A stretch of 64,000 bases of DNA from Cyanobacteria bacterium SZAS-4 (GCA_018266255.1 JAFEAT010000017.1:17240-81239), one strand, 5' to 3'; numbered from the stretch's first letter, positions 31,505 to 41,346 are shown. Notes: generated by a model not told the origin, from the letters alone. Translations and numbers: made by a program.

Positions 31505-33166
31505 GTGAAGCAGCAAAGCCATCGCGCATTGGATTTGATCGCAGACCTTGAGGTCGTTTTGAGCAAATCGAAACGGCTCTTTTTTAGCCGAAAGAAACAG
31601 GATGTCGATTGCGCTCTTGATCTGTTAAATGAAATCGCGAAGGTTGGCAGTTGGACGTGTATTCCTGACCTCTTTCAATTTATTTTGCAGTGCGAAATTG
31701 AAATAGCAGAGCCTGCAGGTCGTTGTATTGAAACGCTATTGAAAAAGATTCGTCCGTCGCAACTTCCTCAACTGGAAGAGCGGCTTGGAAGTGGTCTGTA
31801 TCTTAATGATCGCATGAACAGCTGGCGCGCATTGAATACGTTCGAAGAGAACAAATACATCGCCAGCAACTCGTGCTTGGCTGTGACCTCCTTGTTGTCG
31901 TTTCACAGAATTGGGTTCATTCGTGAACCAGCCTCAAGGTATTTAGCAGAGTGCACAAGTGGTGCAGAATTGCCATATTTGCTGATACGCCTGGCTGACT
32001 GGGTTCCGCAGGTTCGCACTGTCGCCGAAAATGCCATCGAACAGAGAATCAAACCTGAATATCTTCATCATTTTGCGCATAACATAGCGCTGATCGAGCG
32101 AATCAAACTGAAACAACGTTATCACGGGCTCGCTAAAAGAACTGCACTGATTGTGCAGATCACCAATGCTCTTTTGCAACCGGCGAACAGGCAAATTCTC
32201 TTGAATGGGCTGCAAGACAAAGATATTGATGTACGCCGAATGTTATTGAAAATGGTGCGTGACTCGAACATCTCCGATTTGTCCGAGATTGTTGATTTAG
32301 GAGTGCGAGATAAAGACAAAACAAATAGACACGTAGCGATCGAAATTTCAAACCGTCTGCCATATCTTGAACGTATTAAGCTGCTGAATCAGTTGCTAAG
32401 CCAGCGCAGCGCTTTTATAAGGTTGGAGTCGCTCAGAACTTTAAGCGATGAACCTACAGACTCGAGCACATCACAGGTGATGAAGGCGCTGTTGGATAGT
32501 TCTTCTGCTGTTCGCCTTTTTGCCAGATGGAAGTTGAAGGAACTTGATACCAAAATTGATTTTCGGCAATTCTATCTTGACCAAATAGCCACAAATAAGA
32601 ATGTTTCTGATATCGCCGCTGCAGTTGCAGGTCTGGGAGAGATCGGATCGCCGCATGATGCGGAGAAGCTCTTTCCACTTATGCTACATGCTAGTGTCTC
32701 AGTGCAAAAATCAGCTATAAGAACGCTCGCGAAATTAGATGTGAAAAGCTATACCGAACTCTTCATGCAGAAACTTCAAAGCGAAGCGTCGGGAATTTCG
32801 CGTGCCGCCACAGACGCATTGATTCCAATGATGCATATCATTAAAGTGGAGGAGCTTTGGCTTATTTTCACAACAACGCCGTTTCCCCATGTCAAACGAA
32901 ATGCGGTGCGGCTGCTCGACAAATGTTCACAGTGGGATAGGGTCGGCTATTTTTTACTTCTAGCAGTAAGCGGCGATCAAGAGTTTCGGGCTATTGCACT
33001 GAATAAATTGCGGTGCTGGCACGACGAATTTAGAACAACCTGGGAGTGTACTAAACCCACGGCAAAACAAACTGAGTTGCTTACTATCGGAGTCAGACTG
33101 TTCCCAGGCGAGCTACCTGCAAAACTTCGCGAAATTTTGTCACTCTCCATCCGCGTTAGCACTTAA
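31505..33166 (+). CDS. HEAT-repeat protein
   Basis: A 553-residue soluble, almost wholly helical protein from GTG 31505. Repeats of about 30-40 residues are visible (for example LQDKDIDVRRMLLKMVRDSN, DKTNRHVAIEISNRLPYLERI, ASVSVQKSAIRTLAKLD). This is a HEAT/armadillo-like solenoid used as a protein-binding scaffold. No catalytic domain is present. It is transcribed divergently from the YfeS-like/questin-oxidase operon across about 115 bp. Confidence 0.7.
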   Translation: MKQQSHRALDLIADLEVVLSKSKRLFFSRKKQDVDCALDLLNEIAKVGSWTCIPDLFQFILQCEIEIAEPAGRCIETLLKKIRPSQLPQLEERLGSGLYLNDRMNSWRALNTFEENKYIASNSCLAVTSLLSFHRIGFIREPASRYLAECTSGAELPYLLIRLADWVPQVRTVAENAIEQRIKPEYLHHFAHNIALIERIKLKQRYHGLAKRTALIVQITNALLQPANRQILLNGLQDKDIDVRRMLLKMVRDSNISDLSEIVDLGVRDKDKTNRHVAIEISNRLPYLERIKLLNQLLSQRSAFIRLESLRTLSDEPTDSSTSQVMKALLDSSSAVRLFARWKLKELDTKIDFRQFYLDQIATNKNVSDIAAAVAGLGEIGSPHDAEKLFPLMLHASVSVQKSAIRTLAKLDVKSYTELFMQKLQSEASGISRAATDALIPMMHIIKVEELWLIFTTTPFPHVKRNAVRLLDKCSQWDRVGYFLLLAVSGDQEFRAIALNKLRCWHDEFRTTWECTKPTAKQTELLTIGVRLFPGELPAKLREILSLSIRVST

Positions 33167-33254
33167 TTGTTGTCGCTTCTGTATGGTAGTGTCGCATGAA
33201 GCTTAGTATTCCTCGACCAATGTTGTAGACTTTTATCGTTTCAAGAGATTATTT

Positions 33255-34130
33255 ATGCAGACACGTACTTTATCCAAACTGATTCCACTTGTTGTAGCAC
33301 TATGCAGCACTGAGGCTTCATTTGCTGCGAATGTGCAGACCTTTGAATTGCAGACACCCTCGGGACCCTATCACGCCGAAATTAGAGAGCGCACCGAAGG
33401 CGACGAGCGATTCCTTCTGCAAAAGAACAAGAAGAATTTGTTAGATCAGGTCGACCATAATTTCGCTCTGATCGATCCAACTGCTAAGGAACCAAATGTC
33501 GGATATACCGGTAGTAATTTGCCGCTATTCGATTTTGATGGCGACGGTACGAAAGATTTGATTGTGCGCATTTGGAATGGTGGCGCGCACTGTTGCTACA
33601 CATATGATATTTACTCGCTGGGAAATAGAGCCAGTAAAATTTGGCACTTCAGCGCTGGTGACGGACACATGCTCACTATGCCAACAAATGCTGGTGGTCT
33701 TCCAATTATTTTGATTGAGGATTCGACTTTTCGATATTGGGGAGCGGGCGTTGAGGTAATGCCGGTCGTAGTTCTCCGCTGGCAGCCGGACAAGATCAAG
33801 GTTGGTGCATTCAAAGTCGACATGGACCGCCAGAGAAGCGGGAAAGACAAGCATCCGTTGCCGAGTGAAGATGAAGTTAAGAGATCATTGAAAAAAGGTT
33901 TTACAAGCGTTCTGTGCGACTACATGCTCAATCAGTACTACACAGGACACGGCAAGGACGCTAACAAATTTCTGGAAACAGTTTGGCCTGGCAATGCCGA
34001 TATTCAGAAGATGGGTACCGCCGCCGCATTCAAGCATGACTTTATGAAGCAGCTTACGAGCAGTCCGTTCTTCGACTCTATCGAAAGCCTGAATCATGGT
34101 CAGGTCGACTTTCAAGAAGTGAAAAAATAG
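33255..34130 (+). CDS. Secreted protein with EF-hand/FG-GAP-like calcium motif
   Basis: A 291-residue protein with a signal peptide (ends near SFAAN). Residues about 93-105 (FDFDGDGTKDLIV) are a calcium-binding DxDxDG loop of the FG-GAP/VCBS type, followed by WNGGAHCCYTYDIYSLG, a stretch common to a group of uncharacterised periplasmic proteins. The C-terminal third is helical. Function unknown. Confidence 0.72.
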   Translation: MQTRTLSKLIPLVVALCSTEASFAANVQTFELQTPSGPYHAEIRERTEGDERFLLQKNKKNLLDQVDHNFALIDPTAKEPNVGYTGSNLPLFDFDGDGTKDLIVRIWNGGAHCCYTYDIYSLGNRASKIWHFSAGDGHMLTMPTNAGGLPIILIEDSTFRYWGAGVEVMPVVVLRWQPDKIKVGAFKVDMDRQRSGKDKHPLPSEDEVKRSLKKGFTSVLCDYMLNQYYTGHGKDANKFLETVWPGNADIQKMGTAAAFKHDFMKQLTSSPFFDSIESLNHGQVDFQEVKK

Positions 34131-34163
34131 CTGGGCTGCTGTCAGTTTATCGTTGGGATCCGC

Positions 34164-35390
34164 TTATGCGCTAGTTGTTGGTGCAAAGCCGATTGGCGTG
34201 GGTTTGAAATCTGGAAAGACTTTGTGAACGTTGTGATTGTGCAGCATTCCACTTAGCACTTCTGATAATACTGCACGATAATCGTGTTTGATGCGCAGAC
34301 CACTTGGACCTAACAGATCTGTTTCTTGATCTGAAACTCCGGTCCACTCTCCGTAGAATTTGCCACCGCGAACGCCACCACCAATTACCATCATCGCTGA
34401 ACCTTGACCGTGATCGGTACCAAGAGAGCCGTTTTCGTAGGTGCGACGTCCAAACTCTGTCATGACTATGGTGGTTACTTTGGAATGGTATTTTTGCAAA
34501 TCAGCGTCGAATGCTTCCAGTGCTTTGCCTAATTGAGCGATGTTATCGGCTTGCAAACCCTCCGTTGCCCCTTGAACAAAGTGAGTGTCCCAACCACCGA
34601 AGTCGATGCAGGCAACTTGCAATCCTACGTTCGCTTTGATCAGCCTGGCTATTTCTTTCAGTCCTTTGGAGAGGTTGTCGTCAGCGTATCGTGCATTATT
34701 CTCAGGATGGTAGCCACCGTTATGCATGTTCTGCACTCGGTTTAGAAGCTGTATCGTATCTTTGCCAGGTTGGCTCAACAGATCTATTTCGGTGCCGTAC
34801 AGACTCGTGAGAGCTGCCAGCATTGCGTGACTGTCGTTTGGCAATGTCTGTAGCTTTATTTCATCAAGAGAGTCCAGAGCGCTCACACTAGGAGCGCCGC
34901 TAAGGGACTCACAAATGCTAGTTCCGATCGAAACTGCTGATAAAGGTGTCTGATGATTTTGCGCATTCAATCGCAGATGTCGGCCGAGCCATCCGCCACC
35001 AATTGTTTTTCCGTAGGCTTCACCGTGTTCGATTTGGTCTTGAGTATCGAAGTGAGATCCAGTTGGATTATCTGAACCAACCGCCTGAACGATAGCCATT
35101 CTTCCATTTTGATAAATTGGGAGAATTGGTTTAAGTCGAGGATGCAGAGCGTAAATGTCGTTCAGGCGAATAGACGCTTCTGCGTTCGGTTTTGATTTGT
35201 TCGGTGGCGGAATGGCAATTGTTGGGCGTTGTTTGTAATAGTCGCTGTCTGCATACGGAACAAACATGTTTAGCGTATCGGCACCGCCGCGCAGAAAAAT
35301 GCAAACTAAGACTTTGCCCTCGCGTGGTGCGACCTTTTCGCTGCTAAAAGCGAGATTCTTCAAAAATGCTCGTCTGTTTAGTTTCGACAT
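34164..35390 (-). CDS. DUF1501 family protein
   Basis: A 408-residue protein. The N-terminus NRRAFLKN recalls a Tat-type motif but lacks the second Arg-rich context. The conserved stretches LRGGADTLNMFVPYADSDYY, GSHFDTQDQIEHG, DFGGWDTH, TEFGRRTYENGSLGTDHGQGSAMMVIGGGV mark DUF1501 (sulfatase/alkaline-phosphatase-like fold, exported). Its ATG follows directly on the TAG stop of the DUF1800 gene, so the two are translationally coupled. The pair is common in Planctomycetes, Proteobacteria and others; function is not established. Confidence 0.9.
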   Translation of the reverse strand: MSKLNRRAFLKNLAFSSEKVAPREGKVLVCIFLRGGADTLNMFVPYADSDYYKQRPTIAIPPPNKSKPNAEASIRLNDIYALHPRLKPILPIYQNGRMAIVQAVGSDNPTGSHFDTQDQIEHGEAYGKTIGGGWLGRHLRLNAQNHQTPLSAVSIGTSICESLSGAPSVSALDSLDEIKLQTLPNDSHAMLAALTSLYGTEIDLLSQPGKDTIQLLNRVQNMHNGGYHPENNARYADDNLSKGLKEIARLIKANVGLQVACIDFGGWDTHFVQGATEGLQADNIAQLGKALEAFDADLQKYHSKVTTIVMTEFGRRTYENGSLGTDHGQGSAMMVIGGGVRGGKFYGEWTGVSDQETDLLGPSGLRIKHDYRAVLSEVLSGMLHNHNVHKVFPDFKPTPIGFAPTTSA

Positions 35391-36983
35391 CTAGCACCTT
35401 TGGAACGCGGGTGAGGACAAGATCAATCCAATCAGTTCAGGCAAGTGTTTGTCACCTGGAGATAGGCTTTGATTTTTGTCGAACTGTTTTTTCTTGCTAT
35501 GGTTTTTTGAAATGTATTGCTGAAATGCCGCAATTTCAGATTCTGTAGCGAGGCGTCCGACAAAATGCGGCATCAACTGTGCGGCCGAAATTTCTGCTTC
35601 TGCATTTGGATAGATTGCTTTTGCCAATTTTTCAATCGACACATCAACTGCTGGCACTTTTTTGTTCGTCAGCGCCAGGGCAAAATTCCATCGCCACAGC
35701 AACGTACCAAGCCAGGGTTTAGCCTCATCGGGATAGCCATCAGGGGTTGGATATTGGAACGGACCCTGCCCCATTCTTACGAGATACTGAACCAATTCTT
35801 GGTGTGCATAGGTATCGGCAGCGAGACTTCTCAGGCAAGTAACTATGTATTGATATGGGCGTTTGATCTTTTGTCCCGCCGATTCTTTGAATTCTTCAGA
35901 TAGAAGAATGCATTTCATCATCGGCTTGATATCGCCCCTGGTGTTGATAAAAATCTGACTGACTTCATCTACAAGGCGGGGTTGCGGTGACTCGCTAACG
36001 AAACGGCGCACCATTTTTGTGGCGATGTGTTTCGCTGTAGATGGATGACTACAGGCGATTTCGATCAGGCGGTCGAGATCCTTTTCTCCACCACCAGCGG
36101 GTATTGTTTTACCCAGCACTACTTTACTGCCCTTATCGTGCAGTTCAGAATCGAAGTAGACTTTTCCTCGCTGCCATTGATCGTGGATTCGCCATCCAGT
36201 CAAGCATCGTGCAGCTTCATAAACGTCCTTTTGGGTATAGCCGCCGTTGACTCCGAGAGTGTGCAATTCGAGCAATTCTCGCCCATAGTTTTCGTTCGGA
36301 ACGTCTTCAGGTTTTGCTCTTTTATTTTGGTTACCGTCAAGATAGACGAGCATCGCTGGTGATATTGCAGATGCTTTGATCAGGTCATGAAAATTTCCGA
36401 GCGCATGTTTTCGAATCACCAGGCGATCATCAGTGCCTTTCATGTAGATGCAATCACCCTTGTTGATGTCGATGTTGAGGTGATCCGTCCAGAATTCGAC
36501 CATTACTTGCTGCAATTGTCGCTTGCTATACACACTTTGTAGAAGTGTGTGTCTGACTAATTCTTCTTTGATAACAGACTTTTTGTACTCGAATGTTGTT
36601 CCAGGATCTAAATGCACTGATTCGAATCTTCCCGCGCGCAATCTGCATGCTCCATCGTCGATCTTGTCTGGATTCAGCTGCTCATCAATCCAAGCTCCTT
36701 GCCCCATTTTTTTGACTTTCTCAAGATCACCTGGCCACGGTCCGTATGCGGCGCGAGAAAGCAGGTGAAAAATTGGGTCGATTTGGGAATTAGTAGAAAC
36801 TGCGATATGTTCCGGAACGGACTCGCCCATGTTTTCTGTGACTCGACTGACCAAATGCTCGCAACTGGATAGGCTGGCTGCACTACTTAAAAGTGCAGCA
36901 GTTTTCAGAAGAGTTCTTCTGCTTATCGAGGTGGTGCCAACTTGTAAGTCGACATCCTGTGCTGATTTATCTTCCGATTGCAT
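35391..36983 (-). CDS. DUF1800 family protein
   Basis: A 530-residue protein from ATG 36983. The N-terminal region contains SRRTLLKTAALLSSAASLSSC, which can be read as a Tat-like (SRRxLLK) signal with a lipobox-like Cys. Conserved DUF1800 blocks follow: HLLSRAAYGP, FWTDHLNI, NENYGRELLELHTLGVNGGYTQKDV, ARCLTGW, HPSTAKHIATKMVRRFV. It is the standard partner of DUF1501. The gene starts four bases after the stop of the upstream membrane protein gene. Confidence 0.9.
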   Translation of the reverse strand: MQSEDKSAQDVDLQVGTTSISRRTLLKTAALLSSAASLSSCEHLVSRVTENMGESVPEHIAVSTNSQIDPIFHLLSRAAYGPWPGDLEKVKKMGQGAWIDEQLNPDKIDDGACRLRAGRFESVHLDPGTTFEYKKSVIKEELVRHTLLQSVYSKRQLQQVMVEFWTDHLNIDINKGDCIYMKGTDDRLVIRKHALGNFHDLIKASAISPAMLVYLDGNQNKRAKPEDVPNENYGRELLELHTLGVNGGYTQKDVYEAARCLTGWRIHDQWQRGKVYFDSELHDKGSKVVLGKTIPAGGGEKDLDRLIEIACSHPSTAKHIATKMVRRFVSESPQPRLVDEVSQIFINTRGDIKPMMKCILLSEEFKESAGQKIKRPYQYIVTCLRSLAADTYAHQELVQYLVRMGQGPFQYPTPDGYPDEAKPWLGTLLWRWNFALALTNKKVPAVDVSIEKLAKAIYPNAEAEISAAQLMPHFVGRLATESEIAAFQQYISKNHSKKKQFDKNQSLSPGDKHLPELIGLILSSPAFQRC

Positions 36984-36987
36984 GCGA

Positions 36988-37572
36988 TCACACGGGGGCT
37001 GAAACTGTGCCACCAAATTGATTGTCACCGGGAATCGAGAGGTCACCAGAAATTGCGAGGTCACCATTTTTATTGCGCGTTGTCGGTTTCTGTTTACGGT
37101 TCTTGATCAATGCTCTTGTGGTGGCGCCTGCACCGATTACGATGGAGACAGGAAGGAGCACAAACCATCCTAAGAACGGCAGAATATAAGAGAGTTCCAG
37201 AACGATGCCACCGCGGATGGTTGCTTTCCACGGGCACTGTGCATCGACAGGTGAAGGCAGTCTTTCGCCAATTACTGTCGCTAATCCTGCAACGCCAGAA
37301 CCTGCATAGGTTATGAATAGGCAAATCAGCGCCAGGCAGCTGATACCTCCTACTGGTTGCGGAAGTTTTCCGAGAAAAATGACTGCGATCACTGCCGCAA
37401 TTAACAGAGGTAATCCCACCAGGAATGGCTTGAACAGTGTCACGGAACAATCTGCTTTGGAAAGTTCGACCAGGTCTGGCCAAAGTCCCCGACAGAGCAG
37501 CCACAAGGCGGGACATGCAATAAGGAGTCCAAGAACCGAAAGGAAGATCGCCATAGTATCGGCCATTAACAT
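36988..37572 (-). CDS. Integral membrane protein
   Basis: A 194-residue protein from ATG 37572 (GAGG upstream), with about five hydrophobic segments between residues 5 and 160. The hydrophilic tail holds short repeats (GDLAISGDLSIPGD). It heads the operon with DUF1800 and DUF1501 (4-bp and 0-bp gaps), which suggests a membrane component for the same process. No family recognised. Confidence 0.75.
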   Translation of the reverse strand: MLMADTMAIFLSVLGLLIACPALWLLCRGLWPDLVELSKADCSVTLFKPFLVGLPLLIAAVIAVIFLGKLPQPVGGISCLALICLFITYAGSGVAGLATVIGERLPSPVDAQCPWKATIRGGIVLELSYILPFLGWFVLLPVSIVIGAGATTRALIKNRKQKPTTRNKNGDLAISGDLSIPGDNQFGGTVSAPV

Positions 37573-37872
37573 ACGAAAACCTCAGTAGTTTTGGAATTTG
37601 GCATCTTTGGGCATCCTTAACCAGTTTATACTGACAACCCCGCAGTGACGAGCGGCTCAGGGTTAAACCTATGGGGCGCTTAGAACACATATCTACAAAT
37701 GGGCTGACATTTATCCGCGCGCAAACAGTCCACCGTTGCGCACTCTCGGCGTTTCGGGTTGAAAGGTTGGGTGATTCCAATCCTTAGATTACTGTCCGCT
37801 CAGTACTTGCGGGTCTCAAGCTTGATACATTAACAGCGATAGAACTTTGCAACCGGGCTAGGAACAGCGAAC
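37573..37872. other. Divergent intergenic region without recognisable gene
   Basis: 300 bp between the membrane protein and the TPR membrane protein, expected to hold promoters for both. AGGAAC nine bases before ATG 37873 is the RBS of the right-hand gene. I see no convincing promoter pair, hairpin or repeat. Confidence 0.4.
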
Positions 37873-38778
37873 ATGGCGAAGATGAGAACTAAGGGTCAGG
37901 GAAAGCAGCAAGGGCGCCGCGTTCAGCGCGGGGTTTCTGAAGCCGGTGTGATGCCGGTCAACACTGCGGAAAGCAACGCAAGAGGCGATCAACTCAGTAC
38001 TGCTTTGCTTTTCGGGTCATTGCTCCTGGCTTTAGCGGTCATCGTTGGCGGCGTCTACTGGGGTATAACCAGCTTCGATGCTGCTTACAAGTCTCAGCCC
38101 ATTGACTGGCTGCACTGCATCGTAAGCTCGCTGGTGATTGTCGGAAGTTTCTTTCTGGCTCGAAGCATCGCCTGGCTGGCAATGTTCGGTACCATCGCCC
38201 TGGCTTCGCGAATGGGCGCATGGAAGATGGTTGAAACTGTCGGACAGAAGGGACCGCTGCTGAGAAAAGTGTTGCCGGGCGGAAGCCCATGGTTGACGAC
38301 AGCGTTGGTGCAAAGTCAGGTCAATCGCGGTCAATATGATGCCGCTCTCGCTGCGTGTCAAAGCGAGTGGGATTTTTATTCGGCAGACGAAAAGCAGCGC
38401 ACCAACCTTGGTACATTGGCTTTCACTGCAGGTTTAGCTCAACAAGGTTTGAACAACATCAAAGAATCTCAAGTCTGGAATGAGCGCGCGATCGAGATTT
38501 TGAACAAGTCACTCGAGCAGCTTTCACAGCCTCAGAAAGGATTAGTTGCGAAGTTCGCCTCGACTCAATCAGATCAAGCGTTGGGTCAGCTGAGAATGCA
38601 GTTGGCTGCGGCTTACTTCAACAATGCCACCATCTATTTCAATTCGAATGACCATAGACGGGCCAAGGAAAACTACAAGCAAGCCGTTGAGAATGCGAAA
38701 AAGTCACCAGACTTCCCGCAGCGCAATGAAATGGTGAAGTTCGGCCAGGAACAGTTGGCCAGACTAAAACATTCGTGA
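37873..38778 (+). CDS. Membrane protein with cytoplasmic TPR-like domain
   Basis: A 301-residue protein. A basic N-terminus (about 40 residues) is followed by two transmembrane helices (STALLFGSLLLALAVIVGGVYW; LHCIVSSLVIVGSFFLARSIAWLAMFG). A helical domain from about 140 follows, with TPR-like pairs (RGQYDAALAACQSEWDFYS; NATIYFNSNDHRRAKENYKQAVENAK). It lies 13 bp before the ammonia-lyase gene in the same direction and may be co-transcribed. No function known. Confidence 0.7.
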   Translation: MAKMRTKGQGKQQGRRVQRGVSEAGVMPVNTAESNARGDQLSTALLFGSLLLALAVIVGGVYWGITSFDAAYKSQPIDWLHCIVSSLVIVGSFFLARSIAWLAMFGTIALASRMGAWKMVETVGQKGPLLRKVLPGGSPWLTTALVQSQVNRGQYDAALAACQSEWDFYSADEKQRTNLGTLAFTAGLAQQGLNNIKESQVWNERAIEILNKSLEQLSQPQKGLVAKFASTQSDQALGQLRMQLAAAYFNNATIYFNSNDHRRAKENYKQAVENAKKSPDFPQRNEMVKFGQEQLARLKHS

Positions 38779-38791
38779 GCTTGCGCTGAAA

Positions 38792-40399
38792 ATGATACCG
38801 GCTTCGACTATAACGATCGACGGATTCAACCTCACTTTAGACGAAGTGATTGCGGTTGCAACTCAGCCATCCATCAGTGTTCGCTTGTCGGACCAGTCAA
38901 CAGCCAATTTGCAAAAAACACGCGACTTCATTGAGTCTAACTGGCTTCATGATGATGCCCCGTTGATTTATTCGTTCAATACCGGCGTGGGCAATTTGAA
39001 GAATACTCGCATTCCTACCAAGGAAGTATCCAGGTTCCAAGCAAATCTTATTCGCTCTCATGCTGCGGGATGCGGAGAACCATTCTCGCGCGAAGTGGTG
39101 CGCGCGCTCATGCTGCTTCGGGCGAACGCATTTGCGTCGAATTTTTCTGGTCCACGCGTGATGATGATCGAGCGGTTGCTGTCCATGCTAAATCTGGGCA
39201 TACATCCGGTCGTGTACAGCCAGGGATCAGTCGGAGCAAGTGGCGATTTAGCACCACTGGCTTATTTGTCTGCGGCTTTGATGGGCGATGCGCATGCGCA
39301 AGTTGAGTATCAAAATGAAATCATGAGCGCCGATAAGGCGTGGATAAAAGCTGGTCAAGCTCCAGATTTTGTATACGAAGCAAAAGACGCGGTGGCTTTG
39401 ATAAACGGATCCACAGCCAGTCTTGCAGTCATTTGCATTGCGCTGACTGAAGCGAAAACTTTGCTCTCATATGCAGATCTTTCTGCCGCACTTTCTATTG
39501 AAGCAATTCGCGCTGAGACTGCAGCATTTGATGAACGGGTGCACAATGCTCGTCGACATTTTGGCCAGGTGGAATGTGCAAAAAATCTGCGCAAGCTGCT
39601 GGCAAATAGTGAACGCTGCACAGAAAAAGTGCGTCAGCTAACGATGGCAGGTCCTGATAAAGGTCAGCCAAACAATGTGCCACCGCGCGTGCAAGACGTA
39701 TATTCGTATAGATGCACTCCGCAAGTGCATGGACCCGTCTACGATGCATTGCGATACATTGAACAGATTGTCGTTACCGAAATGAATTCGGCGACCGACA
39801 ATCCGCTAATTTTTCCAGAAGGCGATGGCTACGTGGCAATTAGTGGCGGCAATTTCCACGGTCAGTATCTTGCCCAAGCAGGGGATCTGCTGGCCATGGT
39901 GATGACCGATTTGGGTAGCATCTCTGAACGCAGGTTGGCTCGATTGATCGACCCGGTCATGGGGCTAGGAATGCCCGCCAATCTGGCTGGGCGTGATGCC
40001 GGTATCAATACAGGCTATTCAGTTGTGACCTGTTCGATGGCGGCTCTGGTTATGGAGAACAGAACCTTGAGCATGCCTGCAAGCGTTGATTCAATTTCTG
40101 CTAAAGGCAATGTTGAAGATCATGTTTCGAATAGCACGTGGGCGTCGCGAAAGGCGCTCCGCATCATTGACAATGTCAAACAAATTATAGCCGTCGAGAT
40201 GCTGTTGGCAAATCAAGCCATTGGTCTCACGCAAGAACCGCTCGGTAAGCCACGCTTAGGAGCGGGAACACAGCGTGCCTTTGACTGGATGCAGAAGCGA
40301 ATTGCCACCTCTGTGGAAGATGATCGCTACATGCATGATGACCTGGTTGAGTGCAAAAGTTGGATTGATTCAAACGAGTTACTTCAGGCAGTTCAATAG
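38792..40399 (+). CDS. hutH: Histidine ammonia-lyase-type MIO enzyme
   Basis: A 535-residue MIO-dependent enzyme. The Ala149-Ser150-Gly151 triad in GSVGASGDLAPLAYLS cyclises to the electrophilic MIO group. Other family motifs are Tyr60 in FNTGVGNL, EMNSATDNP and GNFHGQ. His90 in IRSHAAGCGEP occupies the residue that selects histidine in HAL, so deamination of L-histidine to urocanate plus ammonia is the best guess. Aromatic-amino-acid lyases and aminomutases share the fold, and no hutU, hutI or hutG is nearby. The ribosome binding site is weak. Confidence 0.82.
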   Translation: MIPASTITIDGFNLTLDEVIAVATQPSISVRLSDQSTANLQKTRDFIESNWLHDDAPLIYSFNTGVGNLKNTRIPTKEVSRFQANLIRSHAAGCGEPFSREVVRALMLLRANAFASNFSGPRVMMIERLLSMLNLGIHPVVYSQGSVGASGDLAPLAYLSAALMGDAHAQVEYQNEIMSADKAWIKAGQAPDFVYEAKDAVALINGSTASLAVICIALTEAKTLLSYADLSAALSIEAIRAETAAFDERVHNARRHFGQVECAKNLRKLLANSERCTEKVRQLTMAGPDKGQPNNVPPRVQDVYSYRCTPQVHGPVYDALRYIEQIVVTEMNSATDNPLIFPEGDGYVAISGGNFHGQYLAQAGDLLAMVMTDLGSISERRLARLIDPVMGLGMPANLAGRDAGINTGYSVVTCSMAALVMENRTLSMPASVDSISAKGNVEDHVSNSTWASRKALRIIDNVKQIIAVEMLLANQAIGLTQEPLGKPRLGAGTQRAFDWMQKRIATSVEDDRYMHDDLVECKSWIDSNELLQAVQ

Positions 40400-40427
40400 A
40401 CCCCAAGATCCCAGCGAGGCGTTTTTT

Positions 40428-41078
40428 ATGTTGCTTAGAAAGAATATTTTAGCGGCCGCAATGTTTGCATTCGCGATATCAGCTGCATCCGCTGCATTGG
40501 CGGAAAACGCTGATTTACAGTCCCCACATCTGGTTCTGCGGCTTGAAAAAATTTCGCCGACCCTGGGAGCTTCTACATCAGAGAAAAATCTGGTCGGTTA
40601 TTTTGGTGCAAAAAACGTGAAGCGCCAGAAAGTTAGTCTTGGCGAAGGTGAAACCGCAGATGGTACCGTAATTTATCCCAACGACGCAAAGCGTCGCGTT
40701 TCGTTTGTTTGGAAGAACATAAAAAAGCGAGATACTCCAGAGACTATTTTTGTGTGCGATACACCAAGTCAATGGGCTTTGCCTAACGACATAACAACTG
40801 GCACCAGGCTGCTTGACCTGGAGAAGCTGAATGGAAAGCCATTCAAACTGTCTGGTTTTGACTGGGACAATGGTGGCACCGTATTGTCATGGAACGGCGG
40901 AAAATTGGAATCGGCGCTCAAATCGAAGTCAGGAAAAGTAAGCGCGACGCTGCAACTTGTTCCGACTGCGAAAAACTATCCAGATGAACTGATTGGCGAC
41001 AAAGAAATACTCTCCAGCAACAAGAACATGCGCAAGTTGAATCCTGCAGTGGGCACGGTCAACATCCTCGCTCCATAA
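40428..41078 (+). CDS. Secreted hypothetical protein
   Basis: A 216-residue protein starting at ATG 40428, 28 bp after the ammonia-lyase stop, with a signal peptide ending near AALAENA. The mature part looks mainly beta (HLVLRLEKISPTLGASTSEKNLVGYFG, RVSFVWKNIKKR, LSGFDWDNGGTVLSWNGGKL). No recognised family or catalytic motif. It may be in one transcript with the lyase. Confidence 0.7.
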   Translation: MLLRKNILAAAMFAFAISAASAALAENADLQSPHLVLRLEKISPTLGASTSEKNLVGYFGAKNVKRQKVSLGEGETADGTVIYPNDAKRRVSFVWKNIKKRDTPETIFVCDTPSQWALPNDITTGTRLLDLEKLNGKPFKLSGFDWDNGGTVLSWNGGKLESALKSKSGKVSATLQLVPTAKNYPDELIGDKEILSSNKNMRKLNPAVGTVNILAP

Positions 41079-41248
41079 TCTGGTTAAGAAATCTAACTCG
41101 ATGTAAACGTGAAGCGATATCGTAACGTTTCGCCATCAGTTGGTTTGTAGTGTCGTATGTGGTGCCAAATTTTGCGTGGACTGTCCTGCTGTAATGGGCT
41201 TATTAAGCCGTTTCCCACGACTGGGTCACAAATTTCATGTCAATACAT

Positions 41249-41276
41249 GGATCCTGTTGCATATACATCAGGATCC
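41249..41276. promoter_or_regulatory. Inverted repeat upstream of the P-II promoter
   Basis: GGATCCTG (41249-41256) and CAGGATCC (41269-41276) form an 8-bp perfect inverted repeat with a 12-bp spacer, about 45 bp ahead of the -35 box. It may be an operator or the remnant of a terminator. The surrounding 41079-41318 region holds no convincing gene. Confidence 0.4.
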
Positions 41277-41318
41277 GTGGGCTCCGGTCTCCAGACGGGT
41301 GGGCGACTTAACAAAAGC

Positions 41319-41346
41319 TTGCATCTTAATGATTTCTACATATAAT
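41319..41346 (+). promoter_or_regulatory. Sigma-70-type promoter of the P-II/Amt unit
   Basis: TTGCAT (41319-41324), 16-bp spacer, TATAAT (41341-41346), predicted start near 41353. The leader to the P-II start is about 125 nt. Confidence 0.6.

Noticed and set aside
37094..37780. 228-residue minus-strand frame overlapping the five-helix membrane protein
   Set aside because: It is another frame of the same region; the 194-residue frame has a proper RBS, hydrophobic helices and operon spacing.
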